A DNA stretch of 64,000 bases from Crocinitomicaceae bacterium (GTDB taxonomy: Bacteria; Bacteroidota; Bacteroidia; Flavobacteriales_D; Crocinitomicaceae): contig JANRBR010000022.1 in the NCBI GenBank assembly GCA_030727405.1, forward strand, positions 1 to 64,000. Reading direction: 5' to 3'. Position numbers and translations under genes: made by a program. Below the pieces are notes generated by a model. It was not told the DNA's origin and made no database searches. It saw only the letters and a list, made by a program, of their open reading frames with translations. This document shows positions 36,652 through 45,325 of the stretch, in pieces (positions within the stretch are counted from its first letter, which is position 1; every line of letters begins with the position of its first letter).

Positions 36652-39086
36652 AAAAACAATTCTTAGTCCTGCTCATGTGTCTATCGACACTGTTCGCACA
36701 GGCACAAAAATTTACCCCAGCATCGTATTTAGGATATGAAATTGGAACGCGTTTTACACGTCAGGATAAAGTAGTTGGATATTTTCAAGCCTTGCAAAGT
36801 GCCTTCCCAACAACGTTGAAGGTAGAAAAATACGGAGAAACTTATGAGCACCGAGATTTGATTTTAGCTTTTATCGGTACGCCAGAAAATTTGAAAAAAT
36901 TAGAGGAAATTCGTCAAGCTCATCAAACCCATGCTTCCAACGAAAACTTGGCAATTGTTTGGTTGAGCTACAATGTCCATGGAAATGAAAGCTCAGGAAC
37001 AGAAGCAGCGATGCAGACAGCCTACCGCTTATTGACAGACAAAGCCAGCTATTTGGAAAATACCATTGTCATCATGGACCCATGTTTGAATCCAGACGGT
37101 AGGGATCGTTATGTGAATTTTTACCACCAATATGGAAATGCCCCTGCAGACCTTCATAAATTTTCTGCAGAACACAACGAGCCGTGGCCCGGTGGTCGCC
37201 CGAATCACTATTTATTTGATTTAAATCGCGATTGGGCTTGGATGACTCAAGTCGAATCAGAACAGCGCGTTCAACGATACAATCAATGGCTCCCGCATGT
37301 GCATGTGGACTTTCATGAACAAGGCATCAATGAACCGTATTATTTCCCACCAGCTGCTGAACCATATCATGAAGTCATAACGAACTGGCAAAGGGATTTT
37401 CAAAAGGAAATAGGTGCGAATCATGCATCTTATTTTGATAAAGAAGGATGGCTGTATTTTTCGAAGGAAATTTTCGATTTATTGTATCCAAGTTACGGCG
37501 ATACCTATCCAACATACAATGGAAGTATCGGAATGACCTACGAGCAAGGAGGAAGTGGTCGTGCTGGATTGGCGGTGATCACACAAGTTGGCGATACCTT
37601 AAGTTTAATGGACCGTGTTACACATCACGTAACAACAGGCTTATCTACGGTTGAAATGAGTGCGAAAAATTCAGAGAAATTGGTCAAAGAATACCAGTTG
37701 TTCTGCAAAAACAAAAATTATAAGTACAAAACATATGTACTAAGAGCTTCAGAGTCGAAATTAGAACCACTCATGGAATTGATGCAAAAAAATGGCATTC
37801 AAGTGGAAATGGTAGGCTCGTCTTCGCAAGAAATATCCTTAAAAGGATTTCATTTTTTGAATGGACAATCGGAAGCATTGAAATTAGCCCAGGGAGACTT
37901 ATTGATTCACACCAATCAAGAAAAAGGAACCTTAGTCAATGTTTTATTTGAACCAAAAACAAAATTATCAGACAGTTTGACTTATGACATTACCGCATGG
38001 ACACTTCCTTTTGCATTTGGTTTAGATGCTTGGGCAATCGAATCTTCCGGAGTAAAAGGCACTTCTTTTTCCGGGTATGCAAAGCAGTTAAATCAAGTTT
38101 CTTCCCCTGGATGTTATGCCTATGCAGCATCATGGGATGCGATGAAAAGCACGCGTTTTTTAACAGAATTACAGGAAGCAGGATTGTTGGTTTACTTCAA
38201 TGAAAAACGATTTAAAGCAGAGGGTAGTTGGTTTCAACCAGGAACACTTATTGTGTTGAGAGGAGAAAATAAGCGTCCTGATTTTGATCAATTGCTTATC
38301 GAAATCGCCAATAGAAATGCCGTGAAAATCACCGCTCTTACCACCGGTTTTGTACAGGAGGGACTTGACTTAGGATCTTCTTCCGTGAAAAAAATCCCAA
38401 ATCATTCCATAGGAGTTTTGACGGGGTCGCCGGCATCTTCCTTGAATGTTGGTGAAATATGGCACTTCTTTGAGCGGCAAATGGGAAGGTCAGTTCATTT
38501 GGTATTCTTCGACGACTTAGAAGCAGCATTGCCTCAATTGACGGTGTTATTTGTGCCAGAAGGTGGAATTTCCATCTCTGAAAACGCTCAAGTCAAAGAA
38601 TGGATTCAACAAGGCGGGAAATTAATCGTAATTGGATATGCTGTCGATGATTTTATTGGCAAAGAGGGATTTGAGTTAAGTCGAATGGAGTCAAAAATGG
38701 ATAGCATTGAAAAACCAGTTGCCTTTTCACAAGAAGAACGCGATCAAATTTCGAGTACTATTACGGGGGCTATTTATGAATGTGATTTAGATGTGACGAA
38801 TCCGTTGGCCTTTGGTTATCTGAGCTATTTTACACTTCGACAAGGATCAGATCCAATCAAATTAACAGCGAACAATGTTGTTCACTTGAAAAAAGAGGCA
38901 AAAGCATTGAATGGATTTGTTGGAACAAAGGTTAAACACCTACAATCAGAGGCTGGAATTGCGGGTTATCAATCGTATGGAAATGGAAGCATCATTTATT
39001 TCATTGACAATCCCTTATTCCGCGGGTTTTGGGAGAATGGCAAATTAATGGTTGCGAATGCCGTATTCTTCGTTAATGAAAATTAA
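36648..39086 (+). CDS. Secreted M14 zinc carboxypeptidase
   Basis: 812 residues. Signal peptide (1-19, ending AQAQ). M14 domain (~40-330): 'YNVHGNESSGTEAAM' (HxxE zinc ligands, ~107), 'LNPDGRDRY', the third zinc His in 'HVDFHEQGIN' (~223) and a candidate catalytic Glu in 'MTYEQGGSG'. The C-terminal ~450 residues include a glutamine-amidotransferase-like Rossmann segment ('VLFVPEGG'). It overlaps the AstE-like gene by 4 bases (ATGA), so it belongs to the same operon although the product is exported. The 3' end overlaps the convergent gene by 14 bases. Confidence 0.9.
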   Translation: MKKQFLVLLMCLSTLFAQAQKFTPASYLGYEIGTRFTRQDKVVGYFQALQSAFPTTLKVEKYGETYEHRDLILAFIGTPENLKKLEEIRQAHQTHASNENLAIVWLSYNVHGNESSGTEAAMQTAYRLLTDKASYLENTIVIMDPCLNPDGRDRYVNFYHQYGNAPADLHKFSAEHNEPWPGGRPNHYLFDLNRDWAWMTQVESEQRVQRYNQWLPHVHVDFHEQGINEPYYFPPAAEPYHEVITNWQRDFQKEIGANHASYFDKEGWLYFSKEIFDLLYPSYGDTYPTYNGSIGMTYEQGGSGRAGLAVITQVGDTLSLMDRVTHHVTTGLSTVEMSAKNSEKLVKEYQLFCKNKNYKYKTYVLRASESKLEPLMELMQKNGIQVEMVGSSSQEISLKGFHFLNGQSEALKLAQGDLLIHTNQEKGTLVNVLFEPKTKLSDSLTYDITAWTLPFAFGLDAWAIESSGVKGTSFSGYAKQLNQVSSPGCYAYAASWDAMKSTRFLTELQEAGLLVYFNEKRFKAEGSWFQPGTLIVLRGENKRPDFDQLLIEIANRNAVKITALTTGFVQEGLDLGSSSVKKIPNHSIGVLTGSPASSLNVGEIWHFFERQMGRSVHLVFFDDLEAALPQLTVLFVPEGGISISENAQVKEWIQQGGKLIVIGYAVDDFIGKEGFELSRMESKMDSIEKPVAFSQEERDQISSTITGAIYECDLDVTNPLAFGYLSYFTLRQGSDPIKLTANNVVHLKKEAKALNGFVGTKVKHLQSEAGIAGYQSYGNGSIIYFIDNPLFRGFWENGKLMVANAVFFVNEN

Positions 39087-40989
39087 CGAGTGCTTCGTAC
39101 ATCACGTGTTGAATACGCGTTCGAATGCTTAAATCGCGTATTTTCCAATTATCCTCTCTTGGATTCACTCTGTTTGATAGAAAAATAAAGATCACTTTAT
39201 TTTTAGGATCTGCCCAAGCGAGTGTACCAGTGAAACCAGAATGACCAAAACTTTGAGCCGAAGCTAGTACATCGCATGTTCCACCACCACTTGCCTTTGG
39301 ACGATCGAAACCAGCGCCACGTTTATTTCCTGGAAATTGTTGCTTTGTATACTCTTTACAAACCGATTCCGTAAAGAACTCCATTCCTGCATATTTACCT
39401 TTGTTTAAATAGAGTTGCATCACTCCAGCTAGATCGGTTGCGTTGGCGTATAAACCGGCATGTCCCGCTACACCACCTAGCATCGCTGCACCCGGATCAT
39501 GCACGAATCCATGCAACAATTGTTTGCGAAAGGATTGGTCATTTTCCGTTGGAATAATGTGGTTTTTATCAAAATGTGTTAATGGAAGGTAGCGTAGGTA
39601 GCGCAGTCCCATCGGGCGATAAATGTTCTGTTCGAGGTATTGATCTTGTCCACCACCAATTTGTTTCTCTAGGATTTTTTGGGTGAAATAATAGCACAAA
39701 TCGGAGTAAACAAATTTCTTCGGACCTAATTCAGACCTCATTATTTGAGCATACATGCTATCCCTAAACGCATTATTGATGTACAGTCCTTCAGCTACTT
39801 GACGTTCGAATCCTGGTTTTTGTGTGGTGCTGTACACAGATGGGTCCCATACCCCATTTTTAATTGTTTTTTTATAAAAAGGAATAAATGGAATGAGTCC
39901 GGCTTGATGCGCCATCATATCGCGGATGACAATGTCTCCAAAAGGAGTTTTGCCGGTGACTTCAGGAATGTAATCTTTGAGTTTTTTATCCAATGAATAG
40001 AGGTTCTTGCTTTGTAAATGCATGGCTAGCAAAGTAGATCCAGCAATTTTTGTGATGGAAGCAATATCGTAGACATCATTCAATTCAACAGGTGCTGCGT
40101 TTTGGTCGTAGGTTTGTTTTCCGTATGATTTTCTCCAAATGATTTGATCGTTCACGGCAATAAGCACTTGACAACCTGGATACGCACCTTTATCAATTCC
40201 TTCTTTCGCAATGTAATCGACACCTGCTAGTTTCTTGGAATCAATGCCAATTTCTTCAGGAGAAGAAAATTTCAATCGTCCGTTCGGCAATGTTTTTATG
40301 CCGTGTCCGGGATCAAAATTTTGATCCATTGCGTGCAAAGGAGCTTTTAGTACACCAGTTGCACCAATACTTCCAAACAATAATTGACTCACGCGGTCTT
40401 GTGCAATTTCATGATTTTCTTTGGCTAAAATGATGGCATCAAACTTTTTTGTCGGAATGTTTGATAGGATTTTGTCATCCCCAAAAACGCATAAAATCAC
40501 TTTAGATTCCGCTGGAATTTCATCGAAAACACGTGCGTCTAAGGAGTCGATTTGCGTTTTTTTATTGGCATGTAAGCTAATAAAGACGACATCATGTGTC
40601 GCTTTTTGTGCCCAATCTTTTAATTCTGTTGCCTGAATGTTCGTTCGAAGTAGTTCATCACATGTGACATATCGACTCATCCCGTTTTTAAATGCACTTG
40701 GATTGCCTCCGATGGAAATGTGGCCCATTTTCACATCCAAGTTCCCTAAGGGCAGCAAATTGTTCTTGTTTGTTAAAATAACCGTAGTTTTTTCATATGC
40801 CAGCGCTTGTTTATGATTTGGCTGACCATTTAAGGGACTAAATTCGGCGGAGTACCAAGTTCGAGGAGTCTCGGGAAATTCAGAACGTACAGCATGTTTA
40901 GCTGGGCTCATGCAAAATGCAAAGAATAAACCGGAGAAGAGAAGAGCAATGCTTCGAATCATACTAAATGTTTTTATAAAACTAATCAA
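39073..40989 (-). CDS. GH3 C-terminal-like / class C beta-lactamase fusion protein
   Basis: 638 residues with a signal peptide (~10-27). An N-terminal ~45-225 segment resembles the GH3 C-terminal (Rossmann-like) domain: 'EKTTVILTNKNNLLPLGNL'. The second part (~240-638) is a class C beta-lactamase-like serine hydrolase with SxxK 'ASITKIAG' (~320), 'YSD' (~435) and 'GHSGFTG' (~585). Related Bacteroidota proteins of about 970 residues also have a GH3 TIM-barrel catalytic domain at the N-terminus; that barrel is absent here. Probable cell-wall esterase or peptidase rather than glucosaminidase. Confidence 0.85.
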   Translation of the reverse strand: MISFIKTFSMIRSIALLFSGLFFAFCMSPAKHAVRSEFPETPRTWYSAEFSPLNGQPNHKQALAYEKTTVILTNKNNLLPLGNLDVKMGHISIGGNPSAFKNGMSRYVTCDELLRTNIQATELKDWAQKATHDVVFISLHANKKTQIDSLDARVFDEIPAESKVILCVFGDDKILSNIPTKKFDAIILAKENHEIAQDRVSQLLFGSIGATGVLKAPLHAMDQNFDPGHGIKTLPNGRLKFSSPEEIGIDSKKLAGVDYIAKEGIDKGAYPGCQVLIAVNDQIIWRKSYGKQTYDQNAAPVELNDVYDIASITKIAGSTLLAMHLQSKNLYSLDKKLKDYIPEVTGKTPFGDIVIRDMMAHQAGLIPFIPFYKKTIKNGVWDPSVYSTTQKPGFERQVAEGLYINNAFRDSMYAQIMRSELGPKKFVYSDLCYYFTQKILEKQIGGGQDQYLEQNIYRPMGLRYLRYLPLTHFDKNHIIPTENDQSFRKQLLHGFVHDPGAAMLGGVAGHAGLYANATDLAGVMQLYLNKGKYAGMEFFTESVCKEYTKQQFPGNKRGAGFDRPKASGGGTCDVLASAQSFGHSGFTGTLAWADPKNKVIFIFLSNRVNPREDNWKIRDLSIRTRIQHVMYEALVNFH

Positions 40990-41162
40990 TATTACTTTGA
41001 CAAGGAGTAATTAATCGATTTTTCCTCCGCTAAGTGTAGCTTTGACACTTACTTTAATATAGTGAAAAAAAAGAAATTTTGAAAATTATTTTTTAAACAG
41101 ACATCCATCGTAAATGTTAGCAAAAACTATTAAAAATCATGTTTTATTCCTCCGACACCAAG

Positions 41163-41170
41163 TAATTTTG
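41163..41170 (+). promoter_or_regulatory. Candidate -7 box for pckA
   Basis: TAATTTTG matches TAnnTTTG. The predicted leader to the ATG at 41212 is about 37 bases. No clear -33 element. Confidence 0.45.
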
Positions 41171-41211
41171 CAACATCATTGTACGACACAAGTCGTGCCA
41201 AAAAAACGGAT

Positions 41212-42822
41212 ATGGAACTACACGGTAAATTTGGTCAACATGCAGATTTGGCAGCATCCATTGGACTCACAAACTTGGGGGATCAATTTTGGAATTTAAG
41301 TCCTGCTGAATTAGTTGAAGATTGCATCATTCTTGGAGAAGGAATGTTAACAGACACAGGTGCTTTAGCCATCGAAACGGGTGAATTTACGGGTAGGTCA
41401 CCAAAAGATCGATTCATTGTACGCGATGAGAAAACCGAAAATGCTGTCTGGTGGGGCGACATCAACATCGGATTCACTCCGGCTCAATTTGATGCACTTT
41501 ATGACCGTATGACTTCGTTCATGGAAGAACAAGACGTTTACGTAAGAGATGTGTATGCTTGTGCGGAGGAAAAGTACCGAATGAATATTCGTGTTATAAC
41601 CGAATTGCCTTGGTCGAGCTTATTTGCACACAACATGTTTTTGCGTCTAACGGACAATGAAATTGAAACCTTTGTTCCAGAGTGGCACATCGTGTGTGTT
41701 CCTAGTTTTAAAGCGGATCCAAGCATTGATGGGACACGTCAATCCAATTTCGCCATCTTAAACTTCACCAAAAAAATGATTTTAATTGGTGGAACGGGTT
41801 ATACCGGAGAAATTAAAAAAGGAATTTTTTCAGCACTTAATTTCATCTTACCGCATGAGAAAAATGTGTTGTCCATGCATTGTTCAGCAAACATTGGAGA
41901 ATCAGGAGATACGGCCATTTTCTTTGGTTTGTCGGGTACAGGAAAAACAACCTTGTCTTCAGATCCAAATCGACGATTGATTGGAGATGATGAACATGGT
42001 TGGAGTGAAAATGAAGTCTTTAATTTTGAAGGCGGATGCTATGCTAAAACCATTGATTTGAGCCGTGAAAAAGAGCCACAAATCTATGATGCAATTCGTT
42101 TTGGTGCGTTATTAGAAAACATTGGTTTCATCAATGGCACTTCTACTCCGGATTATACGGATGGCTTCATCACGGAAAACACGCGGGTTTCTTATCCGAT
42201 ACATCACATAGACAACATTGCGGTTCCATCCATTGGAGGAGCCCCGAAAAATATATTCTTCTTGACAGCAGATGCTTTTGGTGTTTTACCTCCGATTTCA
42301 AAATTAACGAAGGAGCAAGCCATGTATCACTTTATGTCTGGTTATACAGCTAAGGTAGCGGGAACAGAAGTTGGAATTACCGAACCAACCACCACCTTCT
42401 CAGCGGGATTTGGCGCAGCGTTTTTGCCTTTGCATCCTGCTAAGTATGCGAAGTTATTAGGCGATAAATTATCTGGGACAAACATCAATGTTTGGCTGAT
42501 AAATACAGGATGGTCTGGTGGATCCTATGGTGTTGGAAGTCGCATGAAACTGTCTTATACACGTTCCATGATCACTGCAGCATTAACTGGGAAATTGGAT
42601 CAAGTGGCATTTGAAAACATGCCGATTTTTGACTTGGCCTTCCCAACAACGTGTGAGGGTGTTCCAGCAGAATTGTTGAATCCACGAAATACTTGGTCTG
42701 ATAAAAACGCTTATGACTCCACAGCGGCAAGTTTGGCCGAGAAATTCGTGAAAAACTTTGAGAAATTTGCAGCGGAGTCACATGAATCTATTTTAGCAGC
42801 GGCACCGAAAGTTACCGTTTAA
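41212..42822 (+). CDS. pckA: Phosphoenolpyruvate carboxykinase (ATP)
   Basis: 536 residues from ATG 41212 (MELHGKFGQHADLA); a TTG at 41179 could add 11 residues but would sit beside the promoter. Motifs: 'TGEFTGRSPKDRFIV', 'MHCSANIGESGDTAIFFGLS' (~230), kinase-1a P-loop 'GLSGTGKTTLSSDP' (~248) and 'IGDDEHGW' (~267). It converts oxaloacetate to PEP in gluconeogenesis. It ends at a strong terminator. Confidence 0.97.
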   Translation: MELHGKFGQHADLAASIGLTNLGDQFWNLSPAELVEDCIILGEGMLTDTGALAIETGEFTGRSPKDRFIVRDEKTENAVWWGDINIGFTPAQFDALYDRMTSFMEEQDVYVRDVYACAEEKYRMNIRVITELPWSSLFAHNMFLRLTDNEIETFVPEWHIVCVPSFKADPSIDGTRQSNFAILNFTKKMILIGGTGYTGEIKKGIFSALNFILPHEKNVLSMHCSANIGESGDTAIFFGLSGTGKTTLSSDPNRRLIGDDEHGWSENEVFNFEGGCYAKTIDLSREKEPQIYDAIRFGALLENIGFINGTSTPDYTDGFITENTRVSYPIHHIDNIAVPSIGGAPKNIFFLTADAFGVLPPISKLTKEQAMYHFMSGYTAKVAGTEVGITEPTTTFSAGFGAAFLPLHPAKYAKLLGDKLSGTNINVWLINTGWSGGSYGVGSRMKLSYTRSMITAALTGKLDQVAFENMPIFDLAFPTTCEGVPAELLNPRNTWSDKNAYDSTAASLAEKFVKNFEKFAAESHESILAAAPKVTV

Positions 42823-42854
42823 GCCCTTTCCATCAATCAGCAAGAGCTTGGACA

Positions 42855-42888
42855 AAGCCCCGGACAGTAATGTCAGGGGCTTTTTTTG
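42855..42888 (+). terminator. Terminator of pckA
   Basis: AAGCCCC (42855-42861) pairs with GGGGCTT (42876-42882), extended by GACA/TGTC, then a run of seven T. The hairpin is related in sequence to those at 43141 and 51076. Confidence 0.9.
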
Positions 42889-42891
42889 TTA

Positions 42892-42985
42892 TGTGCCGCA
42901 GGATTTGCAATCCTGGGGTACAACAATCGATACGGCAAAGCTTGTTGTGTAGAAAGAAAGTTCCGCGGGATTGCAAATCCCGCGG
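42892..42985. repeat. REP-like palindrome doublet in inverted orientation
   Basis: First palindrome: CAGGATT-TGC-AATCCTG (42899-42915), extendable to 42892-42922 with few mismatches. Second: CCGCGGGATT-GCA-AATCCCGCGG (42963-42985), ten perfect pairs. The cores GGATTTGCAATCC and GGATTGCAAATCC are reverse complements, so the two form an inverted pair with a 47-base spacer that itself has TACAACAA/TTGTTGTGTA arms. This resembles REPIN/BIME elements. No associated transposase is in the window. Confidence 0.65.
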
Positions 42986-43140
42986 TGCGGTTGACGGGAA
43001 ATGTGGTGGTGATTAGGTAGGGTTGTCTCAACTGTGCAACTTCAGTGGAAAAGTACAGTAACTAAGCCGAACTTTTATTTTTGATAAGGAATTACCGCAG
43101 CAGTAAAATTGCATCGGAACGGTTTAAAGTCGCTTTAAAC
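42986..43140. other. Intergenic stretch without recognisable gene
   Basis: Part of the 368-base gap between pckA and rpmH. I see no tRNA, small RNA or ORF. The only structure is a short inverted repeat GTTTAAAG-TCG-CTTTAAAC (43122-43140) directly upstream of the rpmH terminator hairpin. Confidence 0.5.
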
Positions 43141-43171
43141 AAAAAAAGCCCTGACGTTGCTGTCAGGGCTT
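43141..43171 (-). terminator. Terminator of rpmH
   Basis: AAGCCCTGAC (43146-43155) and GTCAGGGCTT (43162-43171) with loop GTTGCT. On the minus strand seven T follow. Nearly identical to the hairpin at 51076-51114. Confidence 0.9.
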
Positions 43172-43190
43172 GCATATCTTTGAAAAAGAA

Positions 43191-43349
43191 TTAACGTTTG
43201 TGGAAAGGCTCGTCAGAAACAGTTAATTTCTTTCTACCTTTTTTGCGTCGCGCAGCCAAAACTCTACGACCATTTTTAGTAGCCATACGGCTTCTGAATC
43301 CGTGCTTGTTTCTTCTTTTTCTTACCGATGGTTGAAACGTTCTTTTCAT
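43191..43349 (-). CDS. rpmH: Large ribosomal subunit protein bL34
   Basis: 52 residues, read directly from the minus strand: begins [20 protein letters not shown], followed by the conserved [20 protein letters not shown], and ends PFHKR after a short lineage-specific tail. This is a complete L34. It is monocistronic with its own promoter and terminator and is easily missed because it is so short. Confidence 0.97.
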   Translation of the reverse strand: MKRTFQPSVRKRRNKHGFRSRMATKNGRRVLAARRKKGRKKLTVSDEPFHKR

Positions 43350-43384
43350 GTCGTATCTTAATTATATAATCTATTTTGGGATTG

Positions 43385-43414
43385 CAAAGATATTGATTTT
43401 TTTAAAATTTCAAA
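43385..43414 (-). promoter_or_regulatory. Consensus promoter of rpmH
   Basis: On the minus strand TTTG (43414-43411), 18 bases, TATCTTTG (43392-43385). Leader about 32 bases. Confidence 0.8.
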
Positions 43415-43464
43415 TTCTTTCGACAAAATTATTTAAAAAATCTACTTTACCGCTCAAAGCGCCG

Positions 43465-43472
43465 TAAATTTG
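43465..43472 (+). promoter_or_regulatory. Candidate -7 box for the ABC exporter
   Basis: TAAATTTG matches TAnnTTTG, 16 bases from the ATG at 43489. The -33 element is not evident. Confidence 0.45.
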
Positions 43473-43488
43473 TAAAAAGAATCATTCG

Positions 43489-45303
43489 ATGCTGAGACCA
43501 AAAAAAGAGCAAAAAGAAAAGGTAAAAATCACTAAATCAAGCATTAAGAAAGCTAAGGGGATTTTTACTTACCTAAAACCATATGCTGGAATTTATTTTA
43601 TCGGTTGGATATTTTTGGTACTAAGCACTTCTGCAGGACTCGTTTTCCCTTATTTAATGGGAAAATTGTTGGGCGCAGGTGCTGCTACTTCCAATGTGTC
43701 AGAAGCCATTGGCTTGATTGATATGAGCAACATCAATAATGTGGCCATTGCCTTGTTTGTGCTCTTTGGATTTCAATCGCTTTTCTCGTTCATACGCGTA
43801 GTATTATTTAATAACGTGACCGAAAATGCATTGCGCGATCTTAGAAACGATGCTTTTTCCAAATTGGTCTATATGCCAATGGATTTTTTCAATCGAAATA
43901 AAGTGGGAGAGTTAACGAGTCGCTTGTCCTCGGATATCACACAAATCCAAGAAACGTTGCGCACCACGATCGCCGAATTCTTTCGTCAAATCATCATTGT
44001 AGTCGGTGGAATCCTGTTTCTTTTCTTCATATCTTGGAAATTAGCCTTGATCATGCTTGGGACCGTTCCTGTAATGGCCATCATTGCAGTCATCTTTGGT
44101 CGCTACATTCGTCGATTGAGCAAGGAAGCACAAGATTACGTTGCTGAATCAAATTCCATCGTGGAAGAGGCACTAACGGGAATTGCAAATGTCAAAGCAT
44201 TTACCAATGAGTTATTCATTTTTTCAAACTACAAGAAATCTACCCAGCAAACACGTGACTTGAATGTTCGCAGTGGAATTTGGAGAGGCTTATTTGTTTC
44301 GTTCATCATTTTTTGTTTGTTCGGAGCAATTGTGTTTATTGTTTGGCGTGGACTACTCATGACGCAGGGTGCTCATCCAGAATTGAACCGAGAAGGATTT
44401 TACCAATTTGTGTTGTTTACCATCATGATGGGGGCATCCGTTGGATCCCTTCCCGATTTGTATGCAAGTGTGCAAAAAGCGATTGGTTCGACGGAAAATC
44501 TGATGGACATCATTCACCAGGAAACAGAGATTCAAACAAATAAAGGAAGCCGAAAAGATAAACTAACGGGTGGAATTCAATTCAAACAGGTACGGTTTTC
44601 TTATCCACAGAGAAGCGACGTGGAAGTATTGAAAGAAGTATCCTTCGAAGTGAAAGAAAATCAGACCTTGGCACTTGTTGGACAAAGCGGCTCGGGTAAA
44701 TCAACCATATCCAATTTGTTGTTGCAGTTTTACACCTTGAACCATGGTGAAATATCCTTCGATGGCATTCCTGCCAATGAAATGGATTTAAATGCCCTTA
44801 GAGATCAAATGGCCATCGTTCCGCAGGAAGTCATCCTTTTTTCTGGTAGCATTCGTGAGAACATCTTATTTGGCAATCCAGCGGCAACGGAAGAGCAAAT
44901 CATGGAGGCAGCGAAGCAAGCGAATGCTTGGGAATTCATCGATGCTTTCCCGAAAAAACTTGAGACAGAAGTAGGGGACAGGGGTATTCAGCTTTCTGGT
45001 GGACAAAAACAGCGCATAGCGATTGCTCGTGCCATATTAAAGAATCCAACGATTTTAATTTTGGATGAAGCAACATCTGCATTGGATTCTGAATCCGAAC
45101 GCTTGGTTCAAGATGCTTTAGATAAGCTCATGAAGGGAAGAACGTCGATTGTGATTGCTCACCGACTATCAACCATTCGAAATGCCGATCAAATTTTGGT
45201 CCTTCAATCTGGAAAAGTGGAAGAATCCGGAACGCATCAATCGTTGATGGAATTAAAAGGATTGTACGCAGACTACGTGGGATTGCAGTCCATGAATCAA
45301 TAA
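43489..45303 (+). CDS. ABC exporter, MsbA/half-transporter type
   Basis: 604 residues. Transmembrane domain with six helices (~30-330), then an ATPase domain: Walker A 'GQSGSGKST' (~400), signature 'LSGGQKQRIAIARAI' (~503), Walker B 'ILILDEATSALD' (~523) and H-loop 'IAHRLST'. The fused homodimeric form and the length match lipid A/multidrug exporters. Its substrate is not evident from the sequence. It converges with ftsY, 22 bases apart, no terminator seen. Confidence 0.92.
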   Translation: MLRPKKEQKEKVKITKSSIKKAKGIFTYLKPYAGIYFIGWIFLVLSTSAGLVFPYLMGKLLGAGAATSNVSEAIGLIDMSNINNVAIALFVLFGFQSLFSFIRVVLFNNVTENALRDLRNDAFSKLVYMPMDFFNRNKVGELTSRLSSDITQIQETLRTTIAEFFRQIIIVVGGILFLFFISWKLALIMLGTVPVMAIIAVIFGRYIRRLSKEAQDYVAESNSIVEEALTGIANVKAFTNELFIFSNYKKSTQQTRDLNVRSGIWRGLFVSFIIFCLFGAIVFIVWRGLLMTQGAHPELNREGFYQFVLFTIMMGASVGSLPDLYASVQKAIGSTENLMDIIHQETEIQTNKGSRKDKLTGGIQFKQVRFSYPQRSDVEVLKEVSFEVKENQTLALVGQSGSGKSTISNLLLQFYTLNHGEISFDGIPANEMDLNALRDQMAIVPQEVILFSGSIRENILFGNPAATEEQIMEAAKQANAWEFIDAFPKKLETEVGDRGIQLSGGQKQRIAIARAILKNPTILILDEATSALDSESERLVQDALDKLMKGRTSIVIAHRLSTIRNADQILVLQSGKVEESGTHQSLMELKGLYADYVGLQSMNQ

Positions 45304-45325
45304 GCGTTGTAAATTGTTAAGGGAA

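Noticed and set aside
42986-43140. Small RNA gene in the pckA-rpmH gap
   Set aside because: No promoter-terminator pair or known RNA structure was seen; the 3' hairpin is the rpmH terminator in the other direction.
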